Numbered from the stretch's first letter, positions 42,381 through 52,924 are shown. The stretch: 64,000 nt of DNA from Ceratopteris richardii (GCA_020310875.1 CM035430.1:98980866-99044865); one strand, 5' to 3'. Notes: a model not told the origin generated them from the sequence alone. Made by a program: numbers and translations.

Positions 42381-45300
42381 TTACACATTGGGGTCGGGGG
42401 GTTTATTACAGGCCCTAGGCTGCCAAATGCAGTGAATGGGCTTTGCTTTCGGTTTCGGAGAGTCTCTACCGAGCTTTCCCGGTGTCGTGGTTTGAAAACG
42501 AGGCCTTTTTGGGACCCATTTACAATTGATTACATGCACGTTCTTGGGTCTTGGTGTGTTCTTGAGAGTTGAGAACGAGTGAATACTGGCAGTATGCGTA
42601 GCTGCGTTATGCTGTTTAGGTAGTGGCCTCAGCGTAGCTACTTGTGCCATCAAGCAAGCCTTAGGCACCCAAATTTGTCTTGATTGTGGGCTAGCCTTCC
42701 TCGACTTCTTGGGCACCCAAATATGTTTCACGTTAGTAGAAGAATTTCCGACAGACTTCTTATTAGTGTCGTGTTGTTGGTTACTAATAAGAGGCTGGGC
42801 TCGGGTGGTTGGCTTGAGTGCAACCGGGTGTTCGCCTTTCCGCACCCACACTTGTTTCACTTGCTGGGATATTTTGCTGCGCAGGTACTTTGGATCCCTG
42901 ACATAGGTAGTACTCTGCTTCTTCGGCCTGTGATCCACCTTGGTTTGTTGCCTTCTTTTGGCCTTTGGAAAAGAAGGGAGTTCCTTTGCATCCCGGACTC
43001 CTTTTTTGCGAATATCCTTCCTCTGCAACACATAGTTTTGAACAAGAACAGCATGGTCATCTTCATGTGTACCCCTGGAAGGACCAGGAGTCTGTGCCTT
43101 TCCTAGTTCCTTGAGTGCTCCATTGTTTAATTCTACTGTAACTCGACTATGATTGATCCAAACCTGGAGAAGTCCACTTCTTAGGTTTAAATTGACTGCT
43201 TGGTCATAAATCCAATCTTGACCCAAGACGAGAGGTTCAGTGAGGTCCTCATCTTGACACACTAGTACTTTAACGCTCATTGCCTCCTCGTGAATGTAGA
43301 GGGGAAGTTCCACCTCGCCCATGCAAGGGGTTTCCACGCCTCCCAATCCTATGAGGTATGCTTCCACAGGATGGACAGTTAACTGTAACTCTTGACAGTA
43401 AGACAACTTAACAGCGCTAGTGGCAGCTCCTGAGTCAATCAATGCTCTTACGGTTCTTGTACTCTTTCCTTGTCCTATGTCTATGGTTATGAAAGGACGT
43501 CTATCAATTATTCTATTCGAGCTTGTTCCTGTAACTTCACACATGGCTATGGGAAATCCTTGGTCTGCATAGTCATTCGTTCCAGGCTGATCTCTACCTT
43601 GCCTTCGTAATTTCATCCTTCTGATGCGTTCTAAAGCCTCTGCTTGAGCCTCTTCTCGAATGCGCTTTTCTTCCTCTTTGCGTTTCTTAGCAGTGTTGAG
43701 TCGGCTGAGCATTTCCTCCGTGAGTGGTTCTTGATACAACTTGACTCTACAACCGCTAATATAGTTTGGGAGAACATCACCCTCTAATGTGGCCAATTGT
43801 ACCGCTCCGCTTGTGGAGATCCTATTGATGATCATAGGTCCGTAGCCTCTCTTTTCTAGCTTCCTCGCGTGTTGTTTGAGTGTATAGACTAGGACTAGAT
43901 CTCCTGCTTTCAAGCCTTTATCCTTCACGTGGGCATCGAAATATGCCTTCTGTCTCTTCTTGGCGGCATATATTCCTGCAGCGGCTCTTAGTCTTGTTTC
44001 CCCTAATCGTTCAAGGTCAAAGATCCTAGAAGAGAGTTCATGACCTGTCCATTCATACTCTTGTGCTACTCTCAATGTAGGAATCAGGAAGTCCAAGGGT
44101 AGCACGGCGTTTTGGCCGAATACCATCTGAAAGGGGGTGGCTTGGAGTACCGTTTTGTAGGCAACTCGGTATGCCCAAACAGCATGGTGTAGCTGTTTGT
44201 CCCAGTCAGAGCGTTTAGTGTTCACTAATTTTGTCAGCACATTGCACAAAATCTTATTAGTGCTCTCAGCTTGACCATTAGCTTGAGGGTGATAAGGGGC
44301 AGACTTCTTGTGTATTACCAAGAATTCTTGGAGTAGGTTTTCAATCACTTCGTTCAAGAAGTGAGTGCCTCTATCACTTACAAGCTCTATAGGTAGCCCG
44401 TATCTCGTGAATACATTCTCAAACAAGAATTTGGCAGTTGTTTGAGCATCGTTCTTGGTTGTAGCTTTTACCTCTACCCACTTGGTGAGATAATCTGTTG
44501 CCACAATGATGTATTCCGCATGAGAACCCTTAGCTGGGGGGTTAATAGGACCTACAAAGTCTATTCCCCACTTAGAGAATGCACGTCCACCCATCATAGG
44601 TTTCAGTGGCATCTCATCCTTGCGTATAGGATACTGAGTCCTCTGACAGACATCACACCGTTTCACATAGGTATGTGCATCCATGTGAAGTGTAGGCCAC
44701 CAAAAGCCCGCAAATAGTATTGCCTTGATTACCCGATCTGGTCCAAAGTGTCCTCCTGCTACACCTTGGTGAGCAGTTTCTAAGATCTTAAGATACTCAC
44801 TTTCATGGACACACAGTCTCAGGTAACCATCTTTACCGCGCTTATATAGATTATCACCTATGAGTGAATAATCCAGGGTTTCTTGTTCTAAACTCCTTTT
44901 CCTAGCTAGAGTCATGTCTGGGGGGAATGTGTTTGTCCGCAAGAATGATACTAGAGGTTCACTCCAATCTGGCACAATGGATACTTGATAGAGAGTGGCA
45001 TGTTCCACAGGTGGTTTAGTGCAACAGATTGGGCATTCCTTGCACAACTTCTGGACATCCGCTTCCATAGTTGGCCAGTGCACTCCGAATCTCTTTAGAG
45101 TTTGCAACGTTCGTTGCTTCGAATGGTGTTGCTCTAACGCACCTACATGTGCTAATTGCAACCATTTAGTGTACTCATCCTCTTCTACGCAACAAGCCAA
45201 GATCCCTTGATCTGTGTGCTTGTACATGCTGCCTGCCATGATATGGTACTTTTGGGCTTTTACTACCTCTCTACTCCGTGTGTTCACCACAGGATGGTTA

Positions 45301-48300
45301 GGCCCGTATGTCAATACTGGTACTATTGGCTTGGCCCACTGCGGCACCACTTCCAAATTAAACAAGTAAGCGTCAGGAAGGTCATCTGGCACTCCTTGTG
45401 GGGCTTCTCCAGATGTGAGCCTAGAGAGATGATCTGCTCTCAAGTGAGTCCTACCTTTTCTTACCACCACCTCAAAGTCATATTCCATTAGTAAGAGAAA
45501 CCATCTTACTAATCTACCTGTATTGCATGGCTTGTTTACTAAGTACAACAATGCCTGATGGTCCGTAAAAAATTTAAACTTATTTGCAAGCAAATAATGT
45601 CTAAACTTTTTAACTGCATATACCATGCCTAATCCTTCTCGTTCAGTAGTGGTATAATTTCGTTCAGCCGCATTCAATTGTCTACTGGCATAGGCAATTG
45701 GAAGATCCATATTACCTTCACCAGTAGGCTGTGCAAGCACACATCCAATAGCGTAATTGGATGCATCAACATGAACATGGAATGGCTTATTCCAATCTGG
45801 TGTGGTCAAGATTGGTGCTGAACATAATCTTCGTTTAAGTTCTTGGAAGGAATTCTCACATTCATCCGTCCACTCAAAGTTTGTCAATAGTCCGTACATG
45901 GGCTTTGCAATGACAGCATACATGTGTATAAATCGTCGATAATAACCGCAATGCCCCATGAAAGCTTGTACTTCCTTGACATTCTTTGGCCTAGGTAACT
46001 CCGCTATGGCTCTCACTTTTTCTTCGTCAGTAGATATGCCATTCTTTGACACTATATGTCCTAGGATCTTGCCTTGCCTGACCATAAAGACACACTTTTC
46101 GGGGTTCAGGCAGACTTGATATTCTCTACATTTGTCAAAGATTTGTTTGAGTTCAGGAATATGAGTTTGTCTAACATTGGAATGAGCACAAAGATCATCA
46201 ACATAGACTTCTAAACTCTTCCTCAGGAACTCCTTAAACACATGGCACATCAGCCTCTGGAAGGTGGCTGGTGCATTGGTAAGCCCAAATGGCATTACTC
46301 TAAAAGCAAAAATGCCCCATTCCGTGGCAAAGGCTGTCTTATGCTGATCCTCTGGAGCTATGGCTACTTGATTGTAGCCCGAAAATCCATCAAGGAAGCT
46401 GTACACTTCCTTGCCTGCCACTCTTTCTAAGAGATGTTCTGTGATGGGAAGCGGATAGTTATCTCGGATTGTGGCTGCATTAACCTTCTTCAAGTTAATG
46501 CACACACGCAGTTTGCCATTCTTCTTGGGCACCACTACGATGGGGGATACCCATTCAGTGTGCTCAATTTCATAGATAAATCCAGCTTCCACCAGTCTAT
46601 CTATCTCTTCTTTGATCTTAGCAGCGTAATTATCGTTATATGTATAAGGCTTTTGCTTAGAGGGTTTGGCATCTGAGGTCATGGGGATGGTGTGTGAGCA
46701 TATGTCAGGGTCAACACCTTTCAAATCCTTGTAACTCCAAGCGAATACATCTCTGTATTCTCTTAGCAAGGTAATCAATTCGTACTCTTCTTCTTCTGTC
46801 AGGTCATGGCCTATATACGTGCATCTCTCCTCTCCTTCTTCTATGGCCACTACTATTTTCTTGGTGGTTTCTTTGTTATCATAGGCCTCTCCTGATTGTG
46901 CCTCTCGTTTGGGCATTCTAATCATGACTCTCCTGTCATCTATCTCATACTTCTTAAAATTTTCTGGGACCTCAAACAAAGATTCTTCCTCTTCTGGTAA
47001 GGCTTCTCTCTTCTTTCGTTTCTTTCCTTCTTCCTTAGGGGTCACATGTGTTGCTAATCTTACGTCATTTGTCAGCTCTCCATGCCTCTGGGTTTGAAAT
47101 TCTACCTCATGGAAGTATTCTTCATCTGATGCAAATGGTGGGTCCATAATGATTGACTCTAGATCGGAGTCACTTGCATCCTCAAATGCATCAGGGCTAG
47201 GTTCGCATTCTTCTAAAACTGCCTCTCCCATGATTGGCTCTATGGAAAAGACTGAAATATCATAGCCATCCTCATCACAGTGAGGTGTCCATTGTTCTTC
47301 ATTGATGGCTACGTCCATTGTTGCTAAAATTTCTGCCCAGCCATGGGGTTCAAATTCTTCATCTGGAAAAACTACAGGTGCATAGGCTGGGTCTTGAATT
47401 GATCTATGGGTTTCTTTTGCACCTACCTCTCTGGCTTTCTCTCTCTTTTCTTCTTCTACTGCTACCTTGCACATCCATAAGTGGGTGTCTTCGTGCATCC
47501 ATGAGGATCCAGACCCTATGGAATGCACCGATTCTGTGTCATCTTTAGCTCTATGGATGGGATTCCATTGGATAGGAGGGACATCTCTATGAGAATAATC
47601 CTTGAGATTGACTTTGGTTGTAACACCTAAGTGCTGCAGGTACAAAGAATTGGTTCCCCAATCCTGTACCACTTGCAACTGTCGCATGAATGGTCTTCCC
47701 AAAATCATCTCATAGGCATGATTTTTGCTGAAGTCACATATGGCAAAGGTATGTTCAAACTCGACACCACAAGTGGTGAGAGTTATTCCTTCTAGCAATC
47801 CTAGGGGTCTCTCTATGTGACCATCGGCCATCTGCAATTTCATTCTCGTCGGCCTGAGTGCCGGCTTGCCCCAACGCTTCCATAAGGAGGTGGTGGCAAT
47901 TGCTACTCCTGCACCTGAGTCCAAAATTGCCTTAGTGGTGTAGTCCTGGTAGGTAATGGGAAGATAGGTGTTCCCTTCTTCACCTTCGCACATATCTCCT
48001 ATCTTATCCAAGGGAATTTCCGGTACTGTCCTATGGGATCCTACCTGGGAGCGAGGTTTTGCTATCTCTGGTACCTGTTTGGCTACATGTTTCCATAATT
48101 CAGGTCTAACCTTGAGTAGCTCTTCTAACTTGAGATTACACTGCACGTTAGTGTTCTTCACTACCTCTGTGTTCCTAGGTATGACTGAGTCGTCGTTCCT
48201 TACCATGACTGTGGGTGCTCTCATACATGTGGACTTTGCTTCCCATGGGCCTGTGAAGTGGGGTAGTTCTTGTATGGAATTAGACTCAAAGTCTAATCTC

Positions 48301-51300
48301 TCGTGAGACTGAACACTCTCATGCTCCCCGTAAATAGATGGGATGTCTTGTGGGAATTGGTCGTGTGCATCGTCCACAAGTTCAAAAGGAGGGGCGACCT
48401 CGCTTTCGTTATCCCATTTGTCTTCTTGAATCTCTCGTAGGAAGTCTGGTGCAAACCGATTCATAGAAGAAGAAGTGTCTGGCTCCGTAGAATTGGGCGC
48501 ATAAGCAACCTGTGAAGGAGGGCTGATTCTATTGTTGACTCTCTCCTCGTTCTCGCAAATGGCTGGAGCACAAGCTTCTTGGGGAGGATTACTTATTCTA
48601 TTACTTTTCCGAACAGGCTCACACATTCCCTGAGAAGGAATGTGGGCAACCTGTGGAGGTACTTGAGCTTTCGAGGGAGGCTCATCTGCCTTTTGGGGGG
48701 GAAGATAGGCTTCTTGAGGAGGCTCACGGGCTTCCTGAAGAGGCTGGCTTACCCGTTCTCTTGCCCTTTCCTTTCTTTGAGGGGTAGGTTCCTTTTCTGG
48801 CTGTGCTATTGGCCTCTCTATTCTTTCTAAGGAGGGGAAGTTGTCCGGTTTAGGGGCATTGGCCACATACACTTCTGATTGGGAATGATTCCTGTTTTTG
48901 CTTGCTTTTTCTTGGTCTTGATTTTTTTCTTCCTTTTCAGTTCTTGCAATTATCCTCTCTAACTTTTCTAGGAATCCATCCAAGTGTAATTGCGTCTTGA
49001 CTGAGCCCGAGTAATTGAAAAGGCGACTGGCTTCAAACATAGTCTGAGCCAATGCGACCATTTTCGCGCACAGTTTGGTTCTTTCTATCTCTAGGTCAGC
49101 TCTAGGATAGCATTTGTCATGATCCGTGACGTTTGGCCCTTCTTGGATTCTGGCCTGATATGCTTTAAGCATCATGTTTAGGTCTTCAGGAGTGGGATCT
49201 GCTAGAACTGATCCTACTCTAGGGGGTGGTGGGATTTGATGAGGCGGTGGGGAAGGTGGTGAGTCGGATGGAGATGGGAGTGGTGGAGGCGGGGTGATGT
49301 GAGAGGGAGTTTGAGCTGTGAGTTCAGTTATCCTCGCTTTGGTTTCTCTTATGCTTTCCTCAAGCTCACTCATCTTTTTAGCCCATTGTCTTTTCATTCT
49401 TTCCCGACTATCTTTCCATGCTCTAGTCCTTTTCTTTGTTATGCTCTCGGTTTCACTAGCCTCTGAGTTCTTACCCTGGTTTGTCTCTTGGTTTTGCTGC
49501 AAAGCCTGAGCTCTAGTGACTGCCTGCACTGGTGCAGTGGAAGTGATGCTTCCAGAGGAATCTACAACCAAACCAATCACATTGATCGGAGTGATTTTTG
49601 GCATGTTATTGGGGTTCTTTGGGCAATCTCGTAAAAGATGCTCTTTTCCACAATCTTGGCAAAAACCTTGGATAGTCACTGACTGGGGTTGTGTAGGTGG
49701 GGGTAAGGGACAATCACGGATGAGATGATCTCCTTGGCATCTGTAGCACGGTCCTCTTGGGAATGGAGGTCTTACTTGCCTAGGTTGAGGCCTGGGGTTG
49801 GGGTTTGCATACATGACGTTCGTGTAATCTGACTCCCAACTAGGTTCACTTGGTTCCTCACTATAGTAAGACTCACCATGTTCCGGAGACTGCATGTAGT
49901 AAGCCTGGGGACTATCGACATGTGTAGAATCAAAGCTATGGTCACTTGGGTCATTTTCCGAGATCAATGGGGTTACTGGTACTATGGCCCTGTTCAGGTT
50001 TTCTTCTGCAACCGCATACTTTACTGGAATCACATTAGCAGGGTTTGGGGGCTGTTGAGCTAGTACCGGTTGGGGTCTCTGTTGGGCCTGATATTGTGGT
50101 TGGTAGGTTTGTTGGGGTCTAGCATATTGTGGTGGTGGAGGATACTGGTTCTGGTATCTGCCTTGTTGGTAGGGTTGAGGGTAGGGTTGCCTAACTGCCT
50201 GCTTGTTGTATGGGCAATCTTGCGCAGTGTGGTTTGTGTACTTCCGTTCTATGGTGCAGTACTGACTACTAGGGTTTACTTGGGGTTGAGCCATAATAGG
50301 GCAGACATTCGCCATATGGTCACCACCGCATGTATAGCATCTTTTCACAGGGGCAAACCTTGGGATTTGTTTGCTCGATACACCTAATTTCTGAGCTACC
50401 TTTTCGGCAAGTTCCTCAATTGATGTGGACTGCGTGGAAGAGTGACTAGATGCACTTTCTGAATCTTTGCAGATTTTGGAAAGCTCTAGTTCTTCCCCTA
50501 GGTTATCTTCAATGTCAATGCACATGCGTACACATTCTTCTATAGTCCTAGGGTCCTTCAGATACACATAGGATCTCAATTTCGTGCTCAGCAATCCATC
50601 AAGGAATAAGGCTACTTGTTTAGCAGATGTGGGTAGCTCCGAAATAGGGCACCTCTCAAGATATTGTCTAAATCTTCTTCCTGCAAGTCTCACAGTCTCT
50701 TGGGGGGTCTGTTTGAAGCTGTGGATCAATGAGGAGGTATTGTGTCTTATGCCACTCTTAGAGAACTCTACAATGAAAGCCTCTAGGAGTTGGTCTATGC
50801 TCCTGAACTGACGCTCATCCAATGGTTGAAACCATGTAAGTGCTGTGTTCCTAAGGGTTAGACCGAAGGCATTGTACTGCGTGAACAGGTCTTCCACTTG
50901 TTCAGCTCTCAAGACTTGCTTGAACTCCACCACATGATCATAGGGATCTCCTGTGCCGTCAAAGTAATTCTTCATGGACTTAACTAGCTGGGTGGGTCTC
51001 AAAGTTCTTGTGTGCTCTCTAGGTCTCGGCAGAGGGAATCCATCTACATTTCTTTGGTTCCTGTGGGCTCTATGCACCTCAGGTTCTACCCTATTCGTCT
51101 CTGTTCTCGTTCTTTCTCTGCCCACTGGGTTGGCAAAACTTACTTCTGGTCTATCTCTACTTCTGTCTCTTTGCGTACCATGAGCTTGGGAAGTTCCAGC
51201 CCCAGGGTGACCATAGGATACATTTGATCTTGGTTGGGGGAAAATGAATTCACCCTTCCAAGTGTAGGCATGCCTATCATTTTCTGTCACCACAAAGATC

Positions 51301-52010
51301 CGTTCTGAAGCATGATCTAAGTAGGTCACTCTTCCTGGGCTATCTGGATCCTTAAGTTCATAGATCATGATATTTCCTATGTCTGTTGGCTGATTAGACT
51401 TATACCTCCAAAAGGCTTCATCAGTTTCTCGATTGAGGAGCAACTCTATGCTCTTGTTGTCTTGGGGGACCCATTCAGGCGTGATAATCCTAGTGAGAAC
51501 TGATTTACCTCGAGGGGTTCTAGGTTCCGCACCCATGTTCCCTTGTTCTAGGTCACCTAAATCCGCTTCTGAGATTACATTCCCGAAGTCATCTGTCCTA
51601 TCAGGGTGACTAGTGACAACATATATAGTTCCTTCTTTGTCCAGGTATGCACCATTTTCAAATTTGACAGCTGGGTGTTCTAGTCCTATGGATTGGTCAG
51701 GGTTTTTAATCTGGACCACGGATCTTCCTAGGCCGTCCTCATAGATGCTAGCACCTAGTCGGTTGGTCCTAAGATATTCCAGCTGTGTTTTGTAAGGGCC
51801 TTCTACCCTGTACAAATAAGGCACTCCTGAACTTCCCGTAGGTCTGTCCATGCCTTGAGACATTTCTGACTCACTGGTCTCAGAGCTAGGGTAGTATGAG
51901 TGGTGGCTCAACTGCTGGGCCCAAGACCTTGCAGTATGATTGACACTAACCTCTGAAGACCTAAGGCTTTGTCTCTCCCTGGCTAGGTGTCGTCCTGATC
52001 GAAGGTTCAT
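42381..52010 (-). CDS. gag-pol: Element C Gag-Pol polyprotein, 3209 codons, intact
   Basis: Start ATG 52010 (M-N-L-R-S-G-R), as in element A. Approximate order: Gag capsid 340-505; knuckles near 555, 582 (half), 751 and 781, with spacing C-x2-C-x3-H-x4-C; Pro-rich linker about 900-940; PR1 with L-D-S-G-A-G near 1362 and MILGRPFM; RT about 1720-2020 with FRVMPFGLTNAP and Y-V-D-D near 1934; one RNase H about 2030-2150 (HVDASNYAIG); H2C2 module 1 about 2280-2330; H2C2 module 2 about 2410-2460; integrase core D (near 2479), D (near 2543), E (near 2580) with 35 residues between the last two; PR2 with A-L-I-D-S-G-A-A near 2857 and LVLGQDWI; basic tail with at least five W-x-P-K/R motifs. No frameshift or stop separates gag and pol. 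There is no chromodomain. Confidence 0.95.
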   Translation of the reverse strand: MNLRSGRHLARERQSLRSSEVSVNHTARSWAQQLSHHSYYPSSETSESEMSQGMDRPTGSSGVPYLYRVEGPYKTQLEYLRTNRLGASIYEDGLGRSVVQIKNPDQSIGLEHPAVKFENGAYLDKEGTIYVVTSHPDRTDDFGNVISEADLGDLEQGNMGAEPRTPRGKSVLTRIITPEWVPQDNKSIELLLNRETDEAFWRYKSNQPTDIGNIMIYELKDPDSPGRVTYLDHASERIFVVTENDRHAYTWKGEFIFPQPRSNVSYGHPGAGTSQAHGTQRDRSRDRPEVSFANPVGRERTRTETNRVEPEVHRAHRNQRNVDGFPLPRPREHTRTLRPTQLVKSMKNYFDGTGDPYDHVVEFKQVLRAEQVEDLFTQYNAFGLTLRNTALTWFQPLDERQFRSIDQLLEAFIVEFSKSGIRHNTSSLIHSFKQTPQETVRLAGRRFRQYLERCPISELPTSAKQVALFLDGLLSTKLRSYVYLKDPRTIEECVRMCIDIEDNLGEELELSKICKDSESASSHSSTQSTSIEELAEKVAQKLGVSSKQIPRFAPVKRCYTCGGDHMANVCPIMAQPQVNPSSQYCTIERKYTNHTAQDCPYNKQAVRQPYPQPYQQGRYQNQYPPPPQYARPQQTYQPQYQAQQRPQPVLAQQPPNPANVIPVKYAVAEENLNRAIVPVTPLISENDPSDHSFDSTHVDSPQAYYMQSPEHGESYYSEEPSEPSWESDYTNVMYANPNPRPQPRQVRPPFPRGPCYRCQGDHLIRDCPLPPPTQPQSVTIQGFCQDCGKEHLLRDCPKNPNNMPKITPINVIGLVVDSSGSITSTAPVQAVTRAQALQQNQETNQGKNSEASETESITKKRTRAWKDSRERMKRQWAKKMSELEESIRETKARITELTAQTPSHITPPPPLPSPSDSPPSPPPHQIPPPPRVGSVLADPTPEDLNMMLKAYQARIQEGPNVTDHDKCYPRADLEIERTKLCAKMVALAQTMFEASRLFNYSGSVKTQLHLDGFLEKLERIIARTEKEEKNQDQEKASKNRNHSQSEVYVANAPKPDNFPSLERIERPIAQPEKEPTPQRKERARERVSQPLQEAREPPQEAYLPPQKADEPPSKAQVPPQVAHIPSQGMCEPVRKSNRISNPPQEACAPAICENEERVNNRISPPSQVAYAPNSTEPDTSSSMNRFAPDFLREIQEDKWDNESEVAPPFELVDDAHDQFPQDIPSIYGEHESVQSHERLDFESNSIQELPHFTGPWEAKSTCMRAPTVMVRNDDSVIPRNTEVVKNTNVQCNLKLEELLKVRPELWKHVAKQVPEIAKPRSQVGSHRTVPEIPLDKIGDMCEGEEGNTYLPITYQDYTTKAILDSGAGVAIATTSLWKRWGKPALRPTRMKLQMADGHIERPLGLLEGITLTTCGVEFEHTFAICDFSKNHAYEMILGRPFMRQLQVVQDWGTNSLYLQHLGVTTKVNLKDYSHRDVPPIQWNPIHRAKDDTESVHSIGSGSSWMHEDTHLWMCKVAVEEEKREKAREVGAKETHRSIQDPAYAPVVFPDEEFEPHGWAEILATMDVAINEEQWTPHCDEDGYDISVFSIEPIMGEAVLEECEPSPDAFEDASDSDLESIIMDPPFASDEEYFHEVEFQTQRHGELTNDVRLATHVTPKEEGKKRKKREALPEEEESLFEVPENFKKYEIDDRRVMIRMPKREAQSGEAYDNKETTKKIVVAIEEGEERCTYIGHDLTEEEEYELITLLREYRDVFAWSYKDLKGVDPDICSHTIPMTSDAKPSKQKPYTYNDNYAAKIKEEIDRLVEAGFIYEIEHTEWVSPIVVVPKKNGKLRVCINLKKVNAATIRDNYPLPITEHLLERVAGKEVYSFLDGFSGYNQVAIAPEDQHKTAFATEWGIFAFRVMPFGLTNAPATFQRLMCHVFKEFLRKSLEVYVDDLCAHSNVRQTHIPELKQIFDKCREYQVCLNPEKCVFMVRQGKILGHIVSKNGISTDEEKVRAIAELPRPKNVKEVQAFMGHCGYYRRFIHMYAVIAKPMYGLLTNFEWTDECENSFQELKRRLCSAPILTTPDWNKPFHVHVDASNYAIGCVLAQPTGEGNMDLPIAYASRQLNAAERNYTTTEREGLGMVYAVKKFRHYLLANKFKFFTDHQALLYLVNKPCNTGRLVRWFLLLMEYDFEVVVRKGRTHLRADHLSRLTSGEAPQGVPDDLPDAYLFNLEVVPQWAKPIVPVLTYGPNHPVVNTRSREVVKAQKYHIMAGSMYKHTDQGILACCVEEDEYTKWLQLAHVGALEQHHSKQRTLQTLKRFGVHWPTMEADVQKLCKECPICCTKPPVEHATLYQVSIVPDWSEPLVSFLRTNTFPPDMTLARKRSLEQETLDYSLIGDNLYKRGKDGYLRLCVHESEYLKILETAHQGVAGGHFGPDRVIKAILFAGFWWPTLHMDAHTYVKRCDVCQRTQYPIRKDEMPLKPMMGGRAFSKWGIDFVGPINPPAKGSHAEYIIVATDYLTKWVEVKATTKNDAQTTAKFLFENVFTRYGLPIELVSDRGTHFLNEVIENLLQEFLVIHKKSAPYHPQANGQAESTNKILCNVLTKLVNTKRSDWDKQLHHAVWAYRVAYKTVLQATPFQMVFGQNAVLPLDFLIPTLRVAQEYEWTGHELSSRIFDLERLGETRLRAAAGIYAAKKRQKAYFDAHVKDKGLKAGDLVLVYTLKQHARKLEKRGYGPMIINRISTSGAVQLATLEGDVLPNYISGCRVKLYQEPLTEEMLSRLNTAKKRKEEEKRIREEAQAEALERIRRMKLRRQGRDQPGTNDYADQGFPIAMCEVTGTSSNRIIDRRPFITIDIGQGKSTRTVRALIDSGAATSAVKLSYCQELQLTVHPVEAYLIGLGGVETPCMGEVELPLYIHEEAMSVKVLVCQDEDLTEPLVLGQDWIYDQAVNLNLRSGLLQVWINHSRVTVELNNGALKELGKAQTPGPSRGTHEDDHAVLVQNYVLQRKDIRKKGVRDAKELPSFPKAKRRQQTKVDHRPKKQSTTYVRDPKYLRSKISQQVKQVWVRKGEHPVALKPTTRAQPLISNQQHDTNKKSVGNSSTNVKHIWVPKKSRKASPQSRQIWVPKACLMAQVATLRPLPKQHNAATHTASIHSFSTLKNTPRPKNVHVINCKWVPKRPRFQTTTPGKLGRDSPKPKAKPIHCIWQPRACNKPPDPNV

Positions 52011-52924
52011 ATGCCTAACCGATTATCCCAATTTTTTCCGAGTACAACCTCGTTGCCAATCAATTGGTACCAGTCACTTGATTCTTTTTAGTTAATTATT
52101 GTGTTTATGGTCTTGTCTGATATCACGTCGTCAGGAACACTTGAATGTTCTTCGTACTTTCAGGTTGATCGTTCCACGTTAGGTTCTTTTTCTTTAGGTT
52201 ATCGACAGTACAGAGATTATGTTTTTAACTTGAACTTGAGTTTTTAGGTAGTCTTCAACTTGATAGCTGCCTATCGTTGCCCTGGCTTACTCCTATCTCT
52301 ACTCGTTCTTAGCTTGAGCTAGGAAATGACAGAGGGAGTTGAGAATAATCCAACCTTACTTGTTGATCCCTTGCTTTCTGGTGCTCAAGAACCCGGTTCT
52401 CAAGCTTGCAAAGAAACCTTGCTTGGTACGCTCTCTGTTGCTCTCAATGGACCTATAAAAGTCCCACGGTTAGCTCAATGCTTATATTCAAAGAACAAAA
52501 CCAACCACTTTCATTCATGTAACATATACACATATTTGCATTGTGACTTTTTAGGAAAATAATTCTAAAGACCCCTGACTTTGAGTCCCCTGGGTATGGT
52601 CAACTTCAAAATACCCTCTCTGAAAATCAATGCATTATCTTTATAAATAACAGTTGAGGGTGCGTAGTATATGCCACGAGCTTTCCAACAAGCCCAAGAG
52701 CTCAAAAATTGGATTTCGTATGAAAAAGTTAGGACTGTTCAGGGTTTAGGGGGTTAAATCAGGATTCAATACAAGCTAACAGTCAAACAGGAATACTCGA
52801 GTAGCTTGTGGCACGGCCTAACAATGCAACACTACACCCTAGAGTTTGTCCCACACTTAATCACAATTTAGACCAATCACTTTGCCTTGAAAATTTGACC
52901 TAATTTGCCCTTCTAACGCGTTCG
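52011..52924 (-). other. Element C leader, unique part before gag
   Basis: About 900 bases between the tandem array and the gag ATG. No ORF with recognisable similarity is seen on either strand and no repeat is evident. It would be the 3' part of the untranslated leader, the natural place for a packaging signal and splice donor. Neither can be pinpointed by eye. Confidence 0.6.

Noticed and set aside
43100..44100. Chromodomain after integrase
   Set aside because: The sequence after the integrase core is a charged helix, a protease-like domain and a basic tail. No chromodomain motifs seen.
42684..51227. Numerous + strand open frames opposite gag-pol of element C
   Set aside because: Antisense shadows of a long coding frame, without start context or similarity.
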